Positions 54,331 to 64,000 of a stretch of DNA of 64,000 nucleotides are shown piece after piece. Position 1 is the stretch's first letter. Each line of letters starts with the position of its first letter. Where the stretch lies: contig JAANYP010004329.1 in the NCBI GenBank assembly GCA_020465985.1, forward strand, positions 432,346 to 496,345, written 5' to 3'. The DNA comes from Centrapalus pauciflorus (taxonomy: Eukaryota > Streptophyta > Magnoliopsida > Asterales > Asteraceae). The notes below the pieces were generated by a model. That model was not told the origin of the DNA. It ran no database searches and worked only from the letters and a program-made list of their open reading frames with translations. Both the position numbers and the translations under genes were made by a program.

Positions 54331-55061
54331 ATGGCTGATAAGAATCCGACTGTTGCCGGTTCCTCAAGGGTTGATAAAGCTGCTGATGCTGCAGCTGATC
54401 AACACAAAGAATCTGTTCATGTAGAGGACTTAGGCACTGACCCTGAAAATACTGCTAATGACTCAAGCAGTACTGCTACGCCTGTGCCTCCCCAGCAGGC
54501 TCAATTGATTGACCTCGTTCATAAGTTGAATGAGGATAACCGTAGGCAAATGCAGCTTATGATGGATAGGAACCGACTGCAGACTGATATGGCAGTTGAA
54601 GACCGATTTAAGGAGATTAAGGACTTGCTGACCAAGGGTAAAGCGGTAATGCAGGCTGATGAGGAAAACCAGCGTGAAATTGAATTTAAGCGCCGTGAAG
54701 AAGAACTTAGGTTGCGAGAACTTAAGTTGCAGGGGTTAGAACTGAAGTATAAGGAAGAGATGTTAGCGAAGCCAAAGAAAGACCGAAAGAGGAAACATAG
54801 GCATGTGTCCTCTGATGAAAGTGAGACTGACTCTTCTGACCATCACGTTAAGGTAGGACGTGAGTGTACGTTGTTGATTTCAAGAAGTGTGGAGCTCGTA
54901 CGTTTGCGGGGTCATCTGGTCCTGTTAAAGCTATGGATTGGGTCGCGAATGTGGAGAAAGCGTTTAAACTCTCCAAGTGTGGTGAAAAGGACAAGGTCAC
55001 ATTTGCGACGGGAATGTTGGAAGATGGAGCTGGCCGTTGGTGAAAGTCTATCACAAATCCC
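54331..55061 (+). pseudogene. gag: Gypsy-4 gag N-terminal part with frameshift
   Basis: MADKNPTVAGSSRVDKAADA begins an acidic N-terminus, then a charged helix (EEENQRE-like, FKRREEELRLRELKLQGLEL), then a Lys/Arg-rich stretch. Near 54850-54870 the gag core passes to another frame (VDFKKCGARTFAGSSG, AMDWVANVEKAFKLSKCGEK, TFATGMLEDGAGRW). A TGA at 55041-55043 replaces the second Trp of the usual RWW. The downstream frame then continues into pol. One frameshift and one stop separate it from the pol frame. Confidence 0.9.
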
Positions 55062-58000
55062 ATGTCTGAAGCAATGGAGAAATCCATTACTTGGGATCAG
55101 TTCAAGATTCATCTGAAGGAGAAATACTGCCCCCAGGATGTTAAGCGCCAGATGGAGAAAACCCTGCTATCTTTTCAGCAAGGTACAAGATCCGTGACGG
55201 ACTATGAGCTGGAATTTACCAGGCTCTCGCTATTATCTGATCACCCTGTTGATACTGATGAAAGGCGAAGGGATCTTTTTGTGGATGGTTTGGATAGAGA
55301 AATTCGAAAGTTTGTGAAATCTGGCAGACCGAGAAGTTATATTGAGGCAGTGGAAATTGCTAGGGTAGGTGAGCTTGAAATCTATCCTGAGCGCGCATGT
55401 CCTTTTATTGCTATATCTAATAAGAAGGAAAAATCTGAGAGAGCTGAAAAGAAGAGTGAAAGTTCGAAGAAGGAAGATAAGCAGTCTTCCAAGAAAGCTA
55501 AGTCGTATGCTGTGACCTCGATGCCAAAGCCTGCTTGTCCTCGCTGCAAGCAAATTCATGAAGGGAAATGCGATCCTGCGTTCGTTAAATGTTACTGCTG
55601 TAGACAGAACGGTCACGATAGGTCAGAATGTCCAAGGCGCAGTGAGGCTTGTCGAAACTGCATTACGTTGGGGCATCATGCTAAAGACTGTACCCGACCT
55701 CGATTTGTTCCTCCACCTGCATCTTCACCTCAGCAATCAGTCAAAGGTTCTTCTGCCCCGAGGAATCAGCCAAGATCTTTCCAGATGACAGCCGAAGAGG
55801 CAAAAGAGACTGCTGACATCGTCACGGGTACATTTCTTGTTAATGATATGCCTGCCTTAATCTTATTTGACTCTGGCTCTAATCTGTCGTATGTGTCTGA
55901 AAAGTTTGCTAAACAGTTTGATTTTGCCCCTGTAATGTTACCTGCACCCTTAGACATAGAAACTGCTAGCTCGAATTTTGTGACTGTGAATAGAGTCTTT
56001 CGTTCCTGTAAGCTAGTGATTGATGACCTCTCCTCGGACGTTGACCTGATACCGATGTTGATTAGAGAATTCGATGTTATTATAGGAATGGACTGGCTTA
56101 TGACGAATAATGCTGAAATCCTTTGTGCAAAAAGGATAATTAGAATTAGAACCCCCGAAGGAAGTGAACGTTATGTTTATGGCGATAGAAAGACTCGAAA
56201 TTTAGGTCTCATCTCTGTAATGAAAGCCCGAAAGTGCCTAACCAAAGGTTGTTCCGCCTATTTAGCCTATGCCATAGATGCTAAAGAAGTTAAAAATACC
56301 GTGTCTGATGTACCTGTAGTTCGAGATTTCCCTGACGTATTCCCGGATGACATCTCTGGTTTGCCACCAGATCGTCAAATCGAATTCCACATTGACCTTG
56401 TACCGGGTGCTGCTCCTATCGCAAAGGCCCCTTACCGTCTTGCTCCAAATGAAATGAAGGAAATGATGAGTCAGTTGCAGGAATTATTGGAAAAAGGGTT
56501 TATTCGTCCGAGTACTTCTCCTTGGGGTGCTCCGGTTCTTTTTGTTAGGAAGAAGGATGGTACCTTTCGCATGTGCATAGATTATCGGGAGCTAAATAAA
56601 GTAACTATTAAGAACTGATACCCTCTGCCTAGAATTGATGACCTGTTTGATCAACTGCAAGGGGCTAGTTATTTTTCAAAGATTGATCTCCGATCTGGAT
56701 ATCATCAACTCAAAGTATTTGAGTCTGACGTACCGAAGACTGCATTTCGTACTCGTTACGGCCATTTTGAGTTTCTAGTAATGCCGTTCGGTCTCACAAA
56801 TGCCCCGGCCGCATTTATGGACCTCATGAATAGGGTATGTAGACCAATGCTGGATAAATCAGTGATAGTCTTCATTGATGACATCTTGATTTACTCTAAG
56901 TCTGAATCTGATCATGCGATGCATTTGCGAGAATTGCTAGAATTGTTACGAAAGGAGCGACTCTACGCAAAATTCTCCAAATGTGAATTTTGGTTACGCC
57001 AGGTGCAGTTTTTAGGACATATTGTCTCCGGTGAGGGAATAGTCGTAGATCCATCAATGGTCGATGCGGTTCAGAAATGGGAAGCGCCGAAAAACGTATC
57101 TGAAGTTCGAAGTTTCTTGGGTTTAGCGGGCTATTACAGAAGATTTATCCGTGATTTCTCCAAGATTGCGGTGCCTTTAACCAGTCTGACGAAGAAGGAG
57201 GTTAAGTTTGAATGGAATGAATCCCAAGATCGAGCCTTTGAGACTTTGAAACGTAAGCTAATTGAAGCACCGATTCTGGCCTTACCTGAGGGTAATGATG
57301 ATTTTGTAGTCTATAGTGATGCTTCTAAGATGGGATTAGGCTGTGTGTTGATGCAAAGGGATAAAGTAATTGCCTACGCATCAAGGAAGTTAAAGGCGCA
57401 TGAAAAGAATTACCCGACGCATGACTTGGAGCTTGCGGCCGTGACCTTTGCATTGAAAATTTGGCGGCATTATCTTTATGGGACTAGATGCAAGTTATAT
57501 ACAGATCACAAAAGTCTGAAGTATATATTCGACCAAAAAGAGCTGAATATGCGACAAAGGCGATCTATGGAATTGATTAAAGACTATGACTGTGAGATCC
57601 TTTACCATCCAGGTAAAGCAAACATTGTAGCAGATGCCCTAAGCCGCAAAACCGGACAAGACCATTATACCCGATGTTATGCTCTGACTTCTGTTGTTTT
57701 GGAGTCTGCCTTGCCTGAGTCGATTATTGCCGCTCAAACCGAAGCCATTCGGGATGAGAACTTGAAATCTGAACGTATGGTTACATATGTGACTCAGCTG
57801 ACCCTTGATAATCGTGGTCTTAGACGGTTCATGGATAGAATATGGGTTCCCAGACTAGGAGGTATTCGTGATCAAATTCTGTCGGAAGCTCATATGTCGA
57901 AATTTTCAATACACCCTGGTTCTACTAAAATGTATCAAGACTTGAGATCGGAATATTGGTGGCCTGGAATGAAGAAGGACGTAGGACGATATGTAGAAAA

Positions 58001-59141
58001 TTGAATGACTTGTTTACAAGTCAAATCGGAACATCAGAAGCCGTATGGGGAACTACAACCATTGCCAATCCCGGAATGGAAGTGGGACCACATAACCATG
58101 GACTTTGTGACGAAGCTGCCCAGGACAAAGCGGAATCATGACTCTATATGGGTAATAGTGGATCGACTTACTAAGTCAGCCCATTTTCTACCCATACGTG
58201 AAGATGAACGCCTCGAAAAGTTAGCTGAATTGTACATGAAAGAAATCGTGACTAGACATGGTGTTCCATTGTCTATAGTATCGGACCGTGACAGCAGATT
58301 TACTTCTCGTTTTTGGAAGGCTTTTCAGAATGGACTAGGTACCGAACTTAAGATGAGCACCGCCTATCATCCTGAAACTGACGGGCAAAGTGAGAGAACG
58401 ATTTTGACCTTAGAAGATATGTTACGTGCCTGTGTGATTGATCTCGGTGGAAGTTGGGATACTCACCTGCCGTTTGTGGAGTTTGCTTATAACAATAGTT
58501 ATCACTCGACTATTGGTATGCCTCCATATCAGCTTTTGTACGGACGGCGATGCCGAACTCCAACTTGTTGGAGGGAAACAGGTGAACGCCCGATCTCTGG
58601 ACCAGCTATTTTGCAAGAAGCTCATGACCAACTACAGTTGATTCGACAGCGGATTCAGACCTCTCAAGACAGACAAAAGAAATATCATGATCGAAGACGT
58701 AAGCCAATTGTGTTTGAGGTGGGTGATAAAGTGTTGTTGAAGGTCTCGCCAAGAAAAGGGATAGTGAGGTTCGGCAAACGGGGGAAGTTGAGCCCTCGAT
58801 TTGTGGGTCCTTTTGAAATTCTCGAGCGTATAGGATTGCAAGCCTACAGATTAAAGCTGCCTACCGAAATGACCGGGATTCATGATGTATTTCATGTGAG
58901 TAATCTTCGAAAGTGTTTAGCTGACGCTGAAGCTGTGATTCCTTGGAAAGACGTGCAAATTGATGAGCAGTTGCGATACGAAGAAGAGCCCGAGCGTATA
59001 ATCGATCATAAGGTTTCGAAATTGCGCAACAAGGAAATCCCAATGGTGTTAGTTCAATGGAAATATCATAAGGGATCTGCGCAAACATGGGAACGAGAAG
59101 ACGAGATTAGGCAAAAATACCCGAAGTTATTCCTGTCTTAG
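55062..59141 (+). pseudogene. pol: Gypsy-4 gag C-terminus and pol, one frame with TGA stops
   Basis: A single frame, interrupted only by TGA at 56616-56618 and 58002-58004. Order: gag core end (WDQFKIHLKEKYCPQDVKRQ), three cysteine clusters (CPRCKQIHEGKC, CYCCRQNGHDRSEC, CRNCITLGHHAKDC), protease (LFDSGSNLSYVS, VIIGMDWLMTNNAE), RT (SPWGAPVLFVRKKDG, MCIDYRELNKVTIKN*, FSKIDLRSGYHQL, VIVFIDDILIYSK), RNase H (VVYSDASKMGLGCV), integrase zinc region, second TGA, core with Asp-Asp-Glu, chromodomain. The first TGA lies where relatives read Arg, fitting a CGA-to-TGA change. The chromodomain likely steers insertion to heterochromatin. Otherwise complete, but it cannot make active pol without suppression. 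Confidence 0.95.
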
Positions 59142-59179
59142 TCGATTCCGAGGACGGAATCAATTTAACGGGGGAAGAT

Positions 59180-61549
59180 TGTAACAGCCCGTAATTTATT
59201 AAATATAAATTACAGCAGCGGACTTTGGATAATAAGCAATTTTAATCCAAATATTAGTAAATAACTGATAATATGAATTTGTAATAGTTAATTATATTAA
59301 GTTATAACTAATCATGAAAAGTTGGCCAAAATTAGCTGAAATTAAGTTAATAATTAAAATTCAGCTAAATGACAAATTAAAGACTGAAAATGACGAAACG
59401 GACTAAAATGAATAAAAATTTGACTAAAAGACAATTATAGCTAAATCTAGAACTCCCTTGCTATTATTTGCATCTGAAATGCAAATCAGATTGATGGGAA
59501 TAAAGTTGGTCGATTCCGGAAATTCTGTAGAAAATCTGATCTTTTTCCTATTTTCCTATAAATATGAGCTCCCCTCCTCATTTCTTAAGTTTGGAAACTT
59601 GGGCTCTCCTCCTTCTCTCTCTAAGATTACACCTTCTCTCTAGCATTTCTCCTAATCGAACCGTCGGATTCTCGTGATTCATACGCCATCGGTTAGATAT
59701 CGTCGAGCTCTACACGAATCTACCATTGCATGTTTGATTTCGTCCGGATTTAAGGTAAAATCGACCCCTTTTCTGTCTTTTGGTTCGGTTTTGAAAGAGC
59801 AAATTCGAGTTTGCTCAAATCCCCTTCATTCAAAGCTGATTTACTCTTGTTTAGGACTTGTTCTTGCTTGGAAATCATCCATAGTCAAAGGATATATCTT
59901 GGACGAAGGTTAGTAACCATTTCTCTATCATTTATGTTCATATTTAGTTGTTAAAACCTGGAAAAACGATGAACTAGAAGAACAAACTCGAGAGATCCAT
60001 GAACAGACTCGAATTCACTAGACTCGATTGTGTGTGTGTGTTTCGAATCTAATCACTTAAACTCGAGGGTGTGTGATTCGAATCTAATTCCTTAGACTCG
60101 AGGGTGTGTGTTTCGAATCTATCTTCCCTAGATTAGAATTTGTTGATTTCGAATCTAACCCCCCCTAGATTCGAGGATGCTGTTTGAATTTGTTGTTGTT
60201 CGAATCTAGTGGTTCGAATCTGTACCCATTCGAGTTTGATTATGTTCCAAGCATAAGATTAATTCCTAAATCAGATTAAGTTATTAAACAATCTATTGTA
60301 ATTAAAAGTATAATATGATTATGATAAAACTCACAAGTTCAAGTTGCATATCTATTTTATGCACAAATGAATTAACAGACTCTGTACGAACCCTTAGAAG
60401 GTGTATGTCCTGTTCAACTTGCCAAGTAATACAATTGGCTTTGTTTCAAGGCCACACATCTGTAATTAGATGAATCGTATTAATCTGATAAGAATAGACT
60501 AACCTTGGGACGATAGGAACTACCTCAGACTCGACAGCCAGAATTGACAATAACCTAATTATATAACTAGGGTTATATGGATAGATCATGTTACAGACTT
60601 GACATTAATATGCCAGACTTGAAACTGAACTGCAGGAAACCGTCGATTTGACAGAGTAAACTGAACCGCTTAATTCGTTAAGCATTATCTGACTACGGAC
60701 CACTGTGAGTGACAGATTTCATTAATTACTTGTATATATTTCGATACTTATTGGTGAATGTATTGACTGTATGGAAACTTCCGATTGTTGCTGCATGTTT
60801 CTTTAATACTATATTGTATCATAGAAACGTACTTTTGACATTACTGAAGCTAGACACTTGAATTGCCTTGATTGCATGTTCACTTTTACATTTTATGTAA
60901 ATATTTATCATGCATACTGCTTACTTGACTGTTGATATACTTGCCGCTGCATACTGCATTATCCGACAGGACCGAATGTGAGATCTCCATTCACAGGAGG
61001 GAATTCTGCAGATTCCTTTCCTATTTGACTTGTTTCCATACACTTCCCGTAGGGCTTCGGCCTTACACATGGGAATACTGACTGGGTTGTCTCCCAACCT
61101 TTTTGACGTCTCTGACGTAGTGACTTGCCGACAGGAGCTGATAGTATGTTATATGTGTGTGGTAACTAATGGAACTCTGTTTACTCACTAAGCATTGTTA
61201 GCTTACTCTGTCATGACAACTCTTTTTCAGGAAAAGCTGATAAAGGCAAGACCATAGCAGGTAGTCCGTCCCAGGCTAAGTGAATCTGGACATTGATGAA
61301 TAGCAGACTTTTGGACTTTTGATTGACGCCTATTTTGAAAAGATGATGCGGCTCGGGTAGCTTGTTCAGTCTTCCGCACTCTGATTGAAGATTTAGAAGC
61401 TAGTTTAGACCACCATTTGATCTTTAAGTTATTGTTGTAATTAAGTATTCTTGCTGATGGACCTGTGGTATCAAACTATTAGTAATATTTATTACTTAAT
61501 GAAATGAAATATTATGACGTGTACTGTTTGTGGAAACTTGGATGTTACA
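59180..61549 (+). repeat. 3' LTR of Gypsy-4
   Basis: 2370 bp, TGTAACAGCCCG to GGATGTTACA, preceded by a PPT at 59169-59179. It differs from the middle LTR at about a dozen sites, including AACAACC/AACAGCC near the start and a small insertion near 61477-61490. It carries the TTCGAATC repeats at about 59986-60240. Confidence 0.96.
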
Positions 61550-62127
61550 TGTTGGCACGAAACAGGTGCATCGCTATTAGCGGGTACTGCCCTTCTACAA
61601 TTGACTCATGAGAAGATTCAGCTGGTCAGAAGGAATATTCTCGAAGCTCAGAGTTGGCAATGTCTTACTATGACAATCGTCACAGATTGATCAGTTTTGC
61701 AGTCAACGATTGGGTGATGCTGAAAGTATCCCCAATGAAAAGTGTGGTTCGATTTATAAAGCGAAATAAGCTAGCTCCAAGATTTTTTCGTCCATTCAAG
61801 ATTGTTGAAAAGATAGGGAATCAGTTCTATCATCTTGAATTGCCAGCAGACTTACCTGGAATACATCCTGTATTCCATGTTAGTCATTTCCGAAAGAGCT
61901 TAGATGATGAAAGAGAAGTTTGGATACCACATGTTGATCTGAAAATTGATAAGCTTCGTGTGGTTGAAGAGCCTGAATGCATTCTGGACTCGAAGACCAA
62001 AAAGCTTGGCAAGAAAGAGGTGCAGATGGTGCTCGTGAAGTGGAAACCCCACAAAGGTTCACATCAATCTTGGGAATCAAAAGATGTTATGAAAGCTACA
62101 TATCCGAGTCTGTTCGAACATGGCTAA
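61550..62127 (+). pseudogene. Gypsy-2 integrase C-terminus and chromodomain
   Basis: Resumes the protein cut at 49673: CWHETGASLLAGTALLQLTHEKIQL, then a frame change near 61640. From 61654 it is open for 157 codons: YYDNRHRLISFAVNDWVMLK, VSPMKSVVRF, GPFKIVEKIG-like (RPFKIVEKIG), LPGIHPVFHVSHFRKSL, then a chromodomain with VEEPECILDSKTKKLGKKEV, MVLVKWKPHKGSHQSWE and YPSLFEHG. It confirms the chromovirus assignment and that 49674-61549 is an insertion. Confidence 0.93.
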
Positions 62128-62150
62128 TTTCGAGGACGAAGTTTGAGCAT

Positions 62151-62164
62151 GGTGGAGCTCATTA
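62151..62164 (+). other. Polypurine tract region of Gypsy-2
   Basis: GGTGGAGC before TGTAACAACC, preceded by GAGGACGAAGTTTGAGCA. Nearly the same as the Gypsy-1 3' end. Confidence 0.75.
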
Positions 62165-63235
62165 TGTAACAACCAAGCTTTAACATTTCTGTAATTTATT
62201 TAATAATGTAATTTAATTACATTATTTGTATTGTAATTTAATTAAATAATGAAAATTATTTAATAAAGTTAAATATATGTCATGTATTAATTATAAAGTT
62301 AATTATATGTTTTGTTATAATATGAAGTTCATATATTAAAAGAAAGAGATGAACAAAAGTTTGGTGGTCGAAATTGAAAGAAATAAAACTGGCAAAATAA
62401 AAATACCCAAATTGGGTAAATGCCCATTTATCATCCACCAAAGTAAATTCCATGCTATCTCCCTCTACATACGGCTCATCTTCATCTTCCACAAGGATCA
62501 TAAATCTTGCAAACAAAAGGAGAAATTGAAGTCAAGAAATATAACAATCAACAACAAGAACAAATTGTACAAAGATTAAGGTAATTGTCCATTTAAATTT
62601 TCATCTTTGGTCTCCCATGAAACCTACGGCTCCTGTAGGTTTTTGCACACAAAAAATTTGGTTTTCAATCAATTAAATAAAGCGAGGATAAGTGTTACAA
62701 ACATAAAAATTAAGGCATGCATGTTACTCTTATGTGTTTAATTGATCATAGTTGCAATTTGAAGCTTTAATTCTAAAATGGAAATTTAAGTTATGAGATT
62801 GTGAAATGTTGTTGTTGTCCAAAGTGATTATCCCTGTTTTTCCTTCTGTTTTTCATCGAAAAGAGGGCCAAGAAGGCCATTTGGCCTTCGGCCATGTCTT
62901 GGAAACATATGTCTGTGTTTTGATATTTAATAGAATCATCAATCAACTCATTAATTGATTTAAATTGTTGCTGTCGCTGCTGTAATAAAAAAAAACAGAA
63001 TGAAAATGGATGTGCAGGTGTGTGAGTGTTAGTATGCGTGTGTTTGTATTCTACAGAAACAGAACCAACAATGTATATATAGACACACACACACACACAA
63101 CTCGGGATGTATTCTGGATGAAACAGAAACAACAACAAACGTTTTGCCTTAAGTTTTAAACAGCAACCAGCTGCCCTTGCACCCTTTAATTCATGAATAT
63201 AAACTTAAGTGTGTGTGTGTTGCTTGAAAGGAGAA

Positions 63236-63263
63236 CCGAGATTCACAAAATTGTGAATCTCGG
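63236..63263. repeat. Perfect hairpin CCGAGATTCACAA
   Basis: 13-bp arms, 2-base loop, followed by ATGT. A sister hairpin is at 63498-63525 with the same CCGAGATTCAC arm. Confidence 0.95.
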
Positions 63264-63497
63264 ATGTAAGTAGTTGTCCCAAACAGTCACAAGCAACACC
63301 TTATTTCCTTTACAACTTGAATTTCGGATGTGTGTGTGACAACCATATAACTCGGATGTGGGTTGTTTATATAGAAACAATTACAACAGCCTTTTCTTCT
63401 ATTTAATACATAATAAAAGCAGAAACACAGCAACCGATGTCCCTTTCATTTGCAAAAAATATAACATGTATATGTGTGTGGACTGGTTGTAAGAGAA

Positions 63498-63525
63498 CCG
63501 AGATTCACCAAGGAGTGAATCTCGG
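63498..63525. repeat. Perfect hairpin CCGAGATTCAC
   Basis: 11-bp arms and a 6-base loop (CAAGGA), followed by ATGTGTG. Both hairpins are preceded by GAGAA. Confidence 0.95.
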
Positions 63526-63742
63526 ATGTGTGCAGGACCATCCAGGCCAAATTTCGGATACATGCATGAACCCAAAAACCAGAAACAGCAACCATTCATT
63601 TCGATTTTTATGTATGTGGGTACAGCTTTTGAATGTGTGTGTATGTGTTCGGTCCTAATCAAAACAGAAAACAGTAGAGTATATATATTAAAAACCAATA
63701 TCGGATGTTTTTTATTTAAAAAAAAAAAAGCTGTAGTCACAG

Positions 63743-63853
<111 letters not shown>

Positions 63854-64000
63854 GGTATAATCTCTGGATATACATGTGTCATTTATACTCACAGTGTGTG
63901 TGTGTGTGCAATGTTTGCGTGTTTGGGTGGTAATATATATATATATATTGTTCGCATTTTTATGATCTTTAGTACCATGATAAAGCATACATGTTAAATT

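Larger units (their letters stand above)
49674..61549 (+). mobile_element. Tandem gypsy dimer (Gypsy-3/4): truncated internal - LTR - full internal - LTR
   Basis: 49674-53973 repeats as 57246-61549 with an offset of about 7.57 kb, exactly one LTR plus one internal region. I count only about 6 differences in the 1.9-kb coding part and about a dozen in the 2.37-kb LTR, roughly 0.3-0.5 percent. The left unit lacks its 5' LTR and the first 3.27 kb of its internal region. The dimer sits inside Gypsy-2 integrase. A left target duplication cannot be tested because that end is deleted. Confidence 0.94.

Noticed and set aside
55041..58004. Programmed TGA read-through in Gypsy-4 (all three in-frame stops are TGA)
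   Set aside because: They replace conserved Trp, Arg and zinc-finger Cys codons and are simple single-base changes; no shared read-through context was seen.
62165..63138. Several small frames in the Gypsy-2 3' LTR
   Set aside because: Low-complexity, AT- or TG-rich, no family resemblance, and located in an LTR.

Overview
The window is plant nuclear DNA made almost entirely of nested LTR retrotransposons. I see no host gene, rRNA or tRNA gene. Every element has a primer-binding site (PBS) starting TGGTATCAGAG, which matches the plant initiator-Met tRNA 3' end. The elements are large Ty1/copia elements of the SIRE/Maximus type (two-zinc-knuckle coiled-coil gag plus an extra ORF after pol) and Ty3/gypsy chromoviruses of the Tekay type (chromodomain at the end of integrase). 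A eudicot is the best guess. The extra copia ORF resembles, from memory, polyproteins common in Asteraceae genomes, but the family cannot be fixed from this window.

Layout. 1-15641: a minus-strand copia element (Copia-1; its 3' end lies left of the window), split inside its reverse transcriptase (RT) by a minus-strand gypsy element (Gypsy-1, 871-9301) with a perfect 5-bp target duplication ATACA. Gypsy-1 has 2.5-2.7 kb LTRs and keeps gag but almost no pol. 15642-17038: a plus-strand copia gag fragment into which Copia-1 probably inserted. 17039-29875: a decayed plus-strand copia (Copia-2) with gag, an unusual extra module where protease is expected, integrase, RT/RNase H, and a decayed downstream ORF. 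29876-44351: two related gypsy LTRs (Gypsy-A) enclosing a young copia (Copia-3, 30888-41723) with open gag, pol and downstream ORFs. 44352-64000: a decayed gypsy (Gypsy-2) interrupted inside integrase by a young tandem gypsy dimer (49674-61549): truncated internal - LTR - full internal - LTR. Gypsy-2 resumes at 61550 and its 3' LTR runs off the window.

Recurring themes. (1) Several unrelated elements carry an array of short repeats with a CGA or CGG core in the transcribed leader before gag, or before the downstream ORF; the most regular has a 21-22 bp period over about 580 bp. (2) Four gypsy families share a branch-point/3'-splice-site-like block 300-360 bp before the LTR end. (3) The copias with an extra ORF have a second, internal polypurine tract (PPT) at the end of pol. 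(4) Recombination has rearranged two gypsy loci: a tandem dimer with a shared nonsense codon, and a copia insertion whose flanks do not match.

The most intact genes are Copia-3 gag (875 codons), pol (1182 codons, all catalytic motifs present) and ORF3 (819 codons). Gypsy-4 pol is one long frame broken by TGA codons. Percent differences quoted are hand counts, not alignments.
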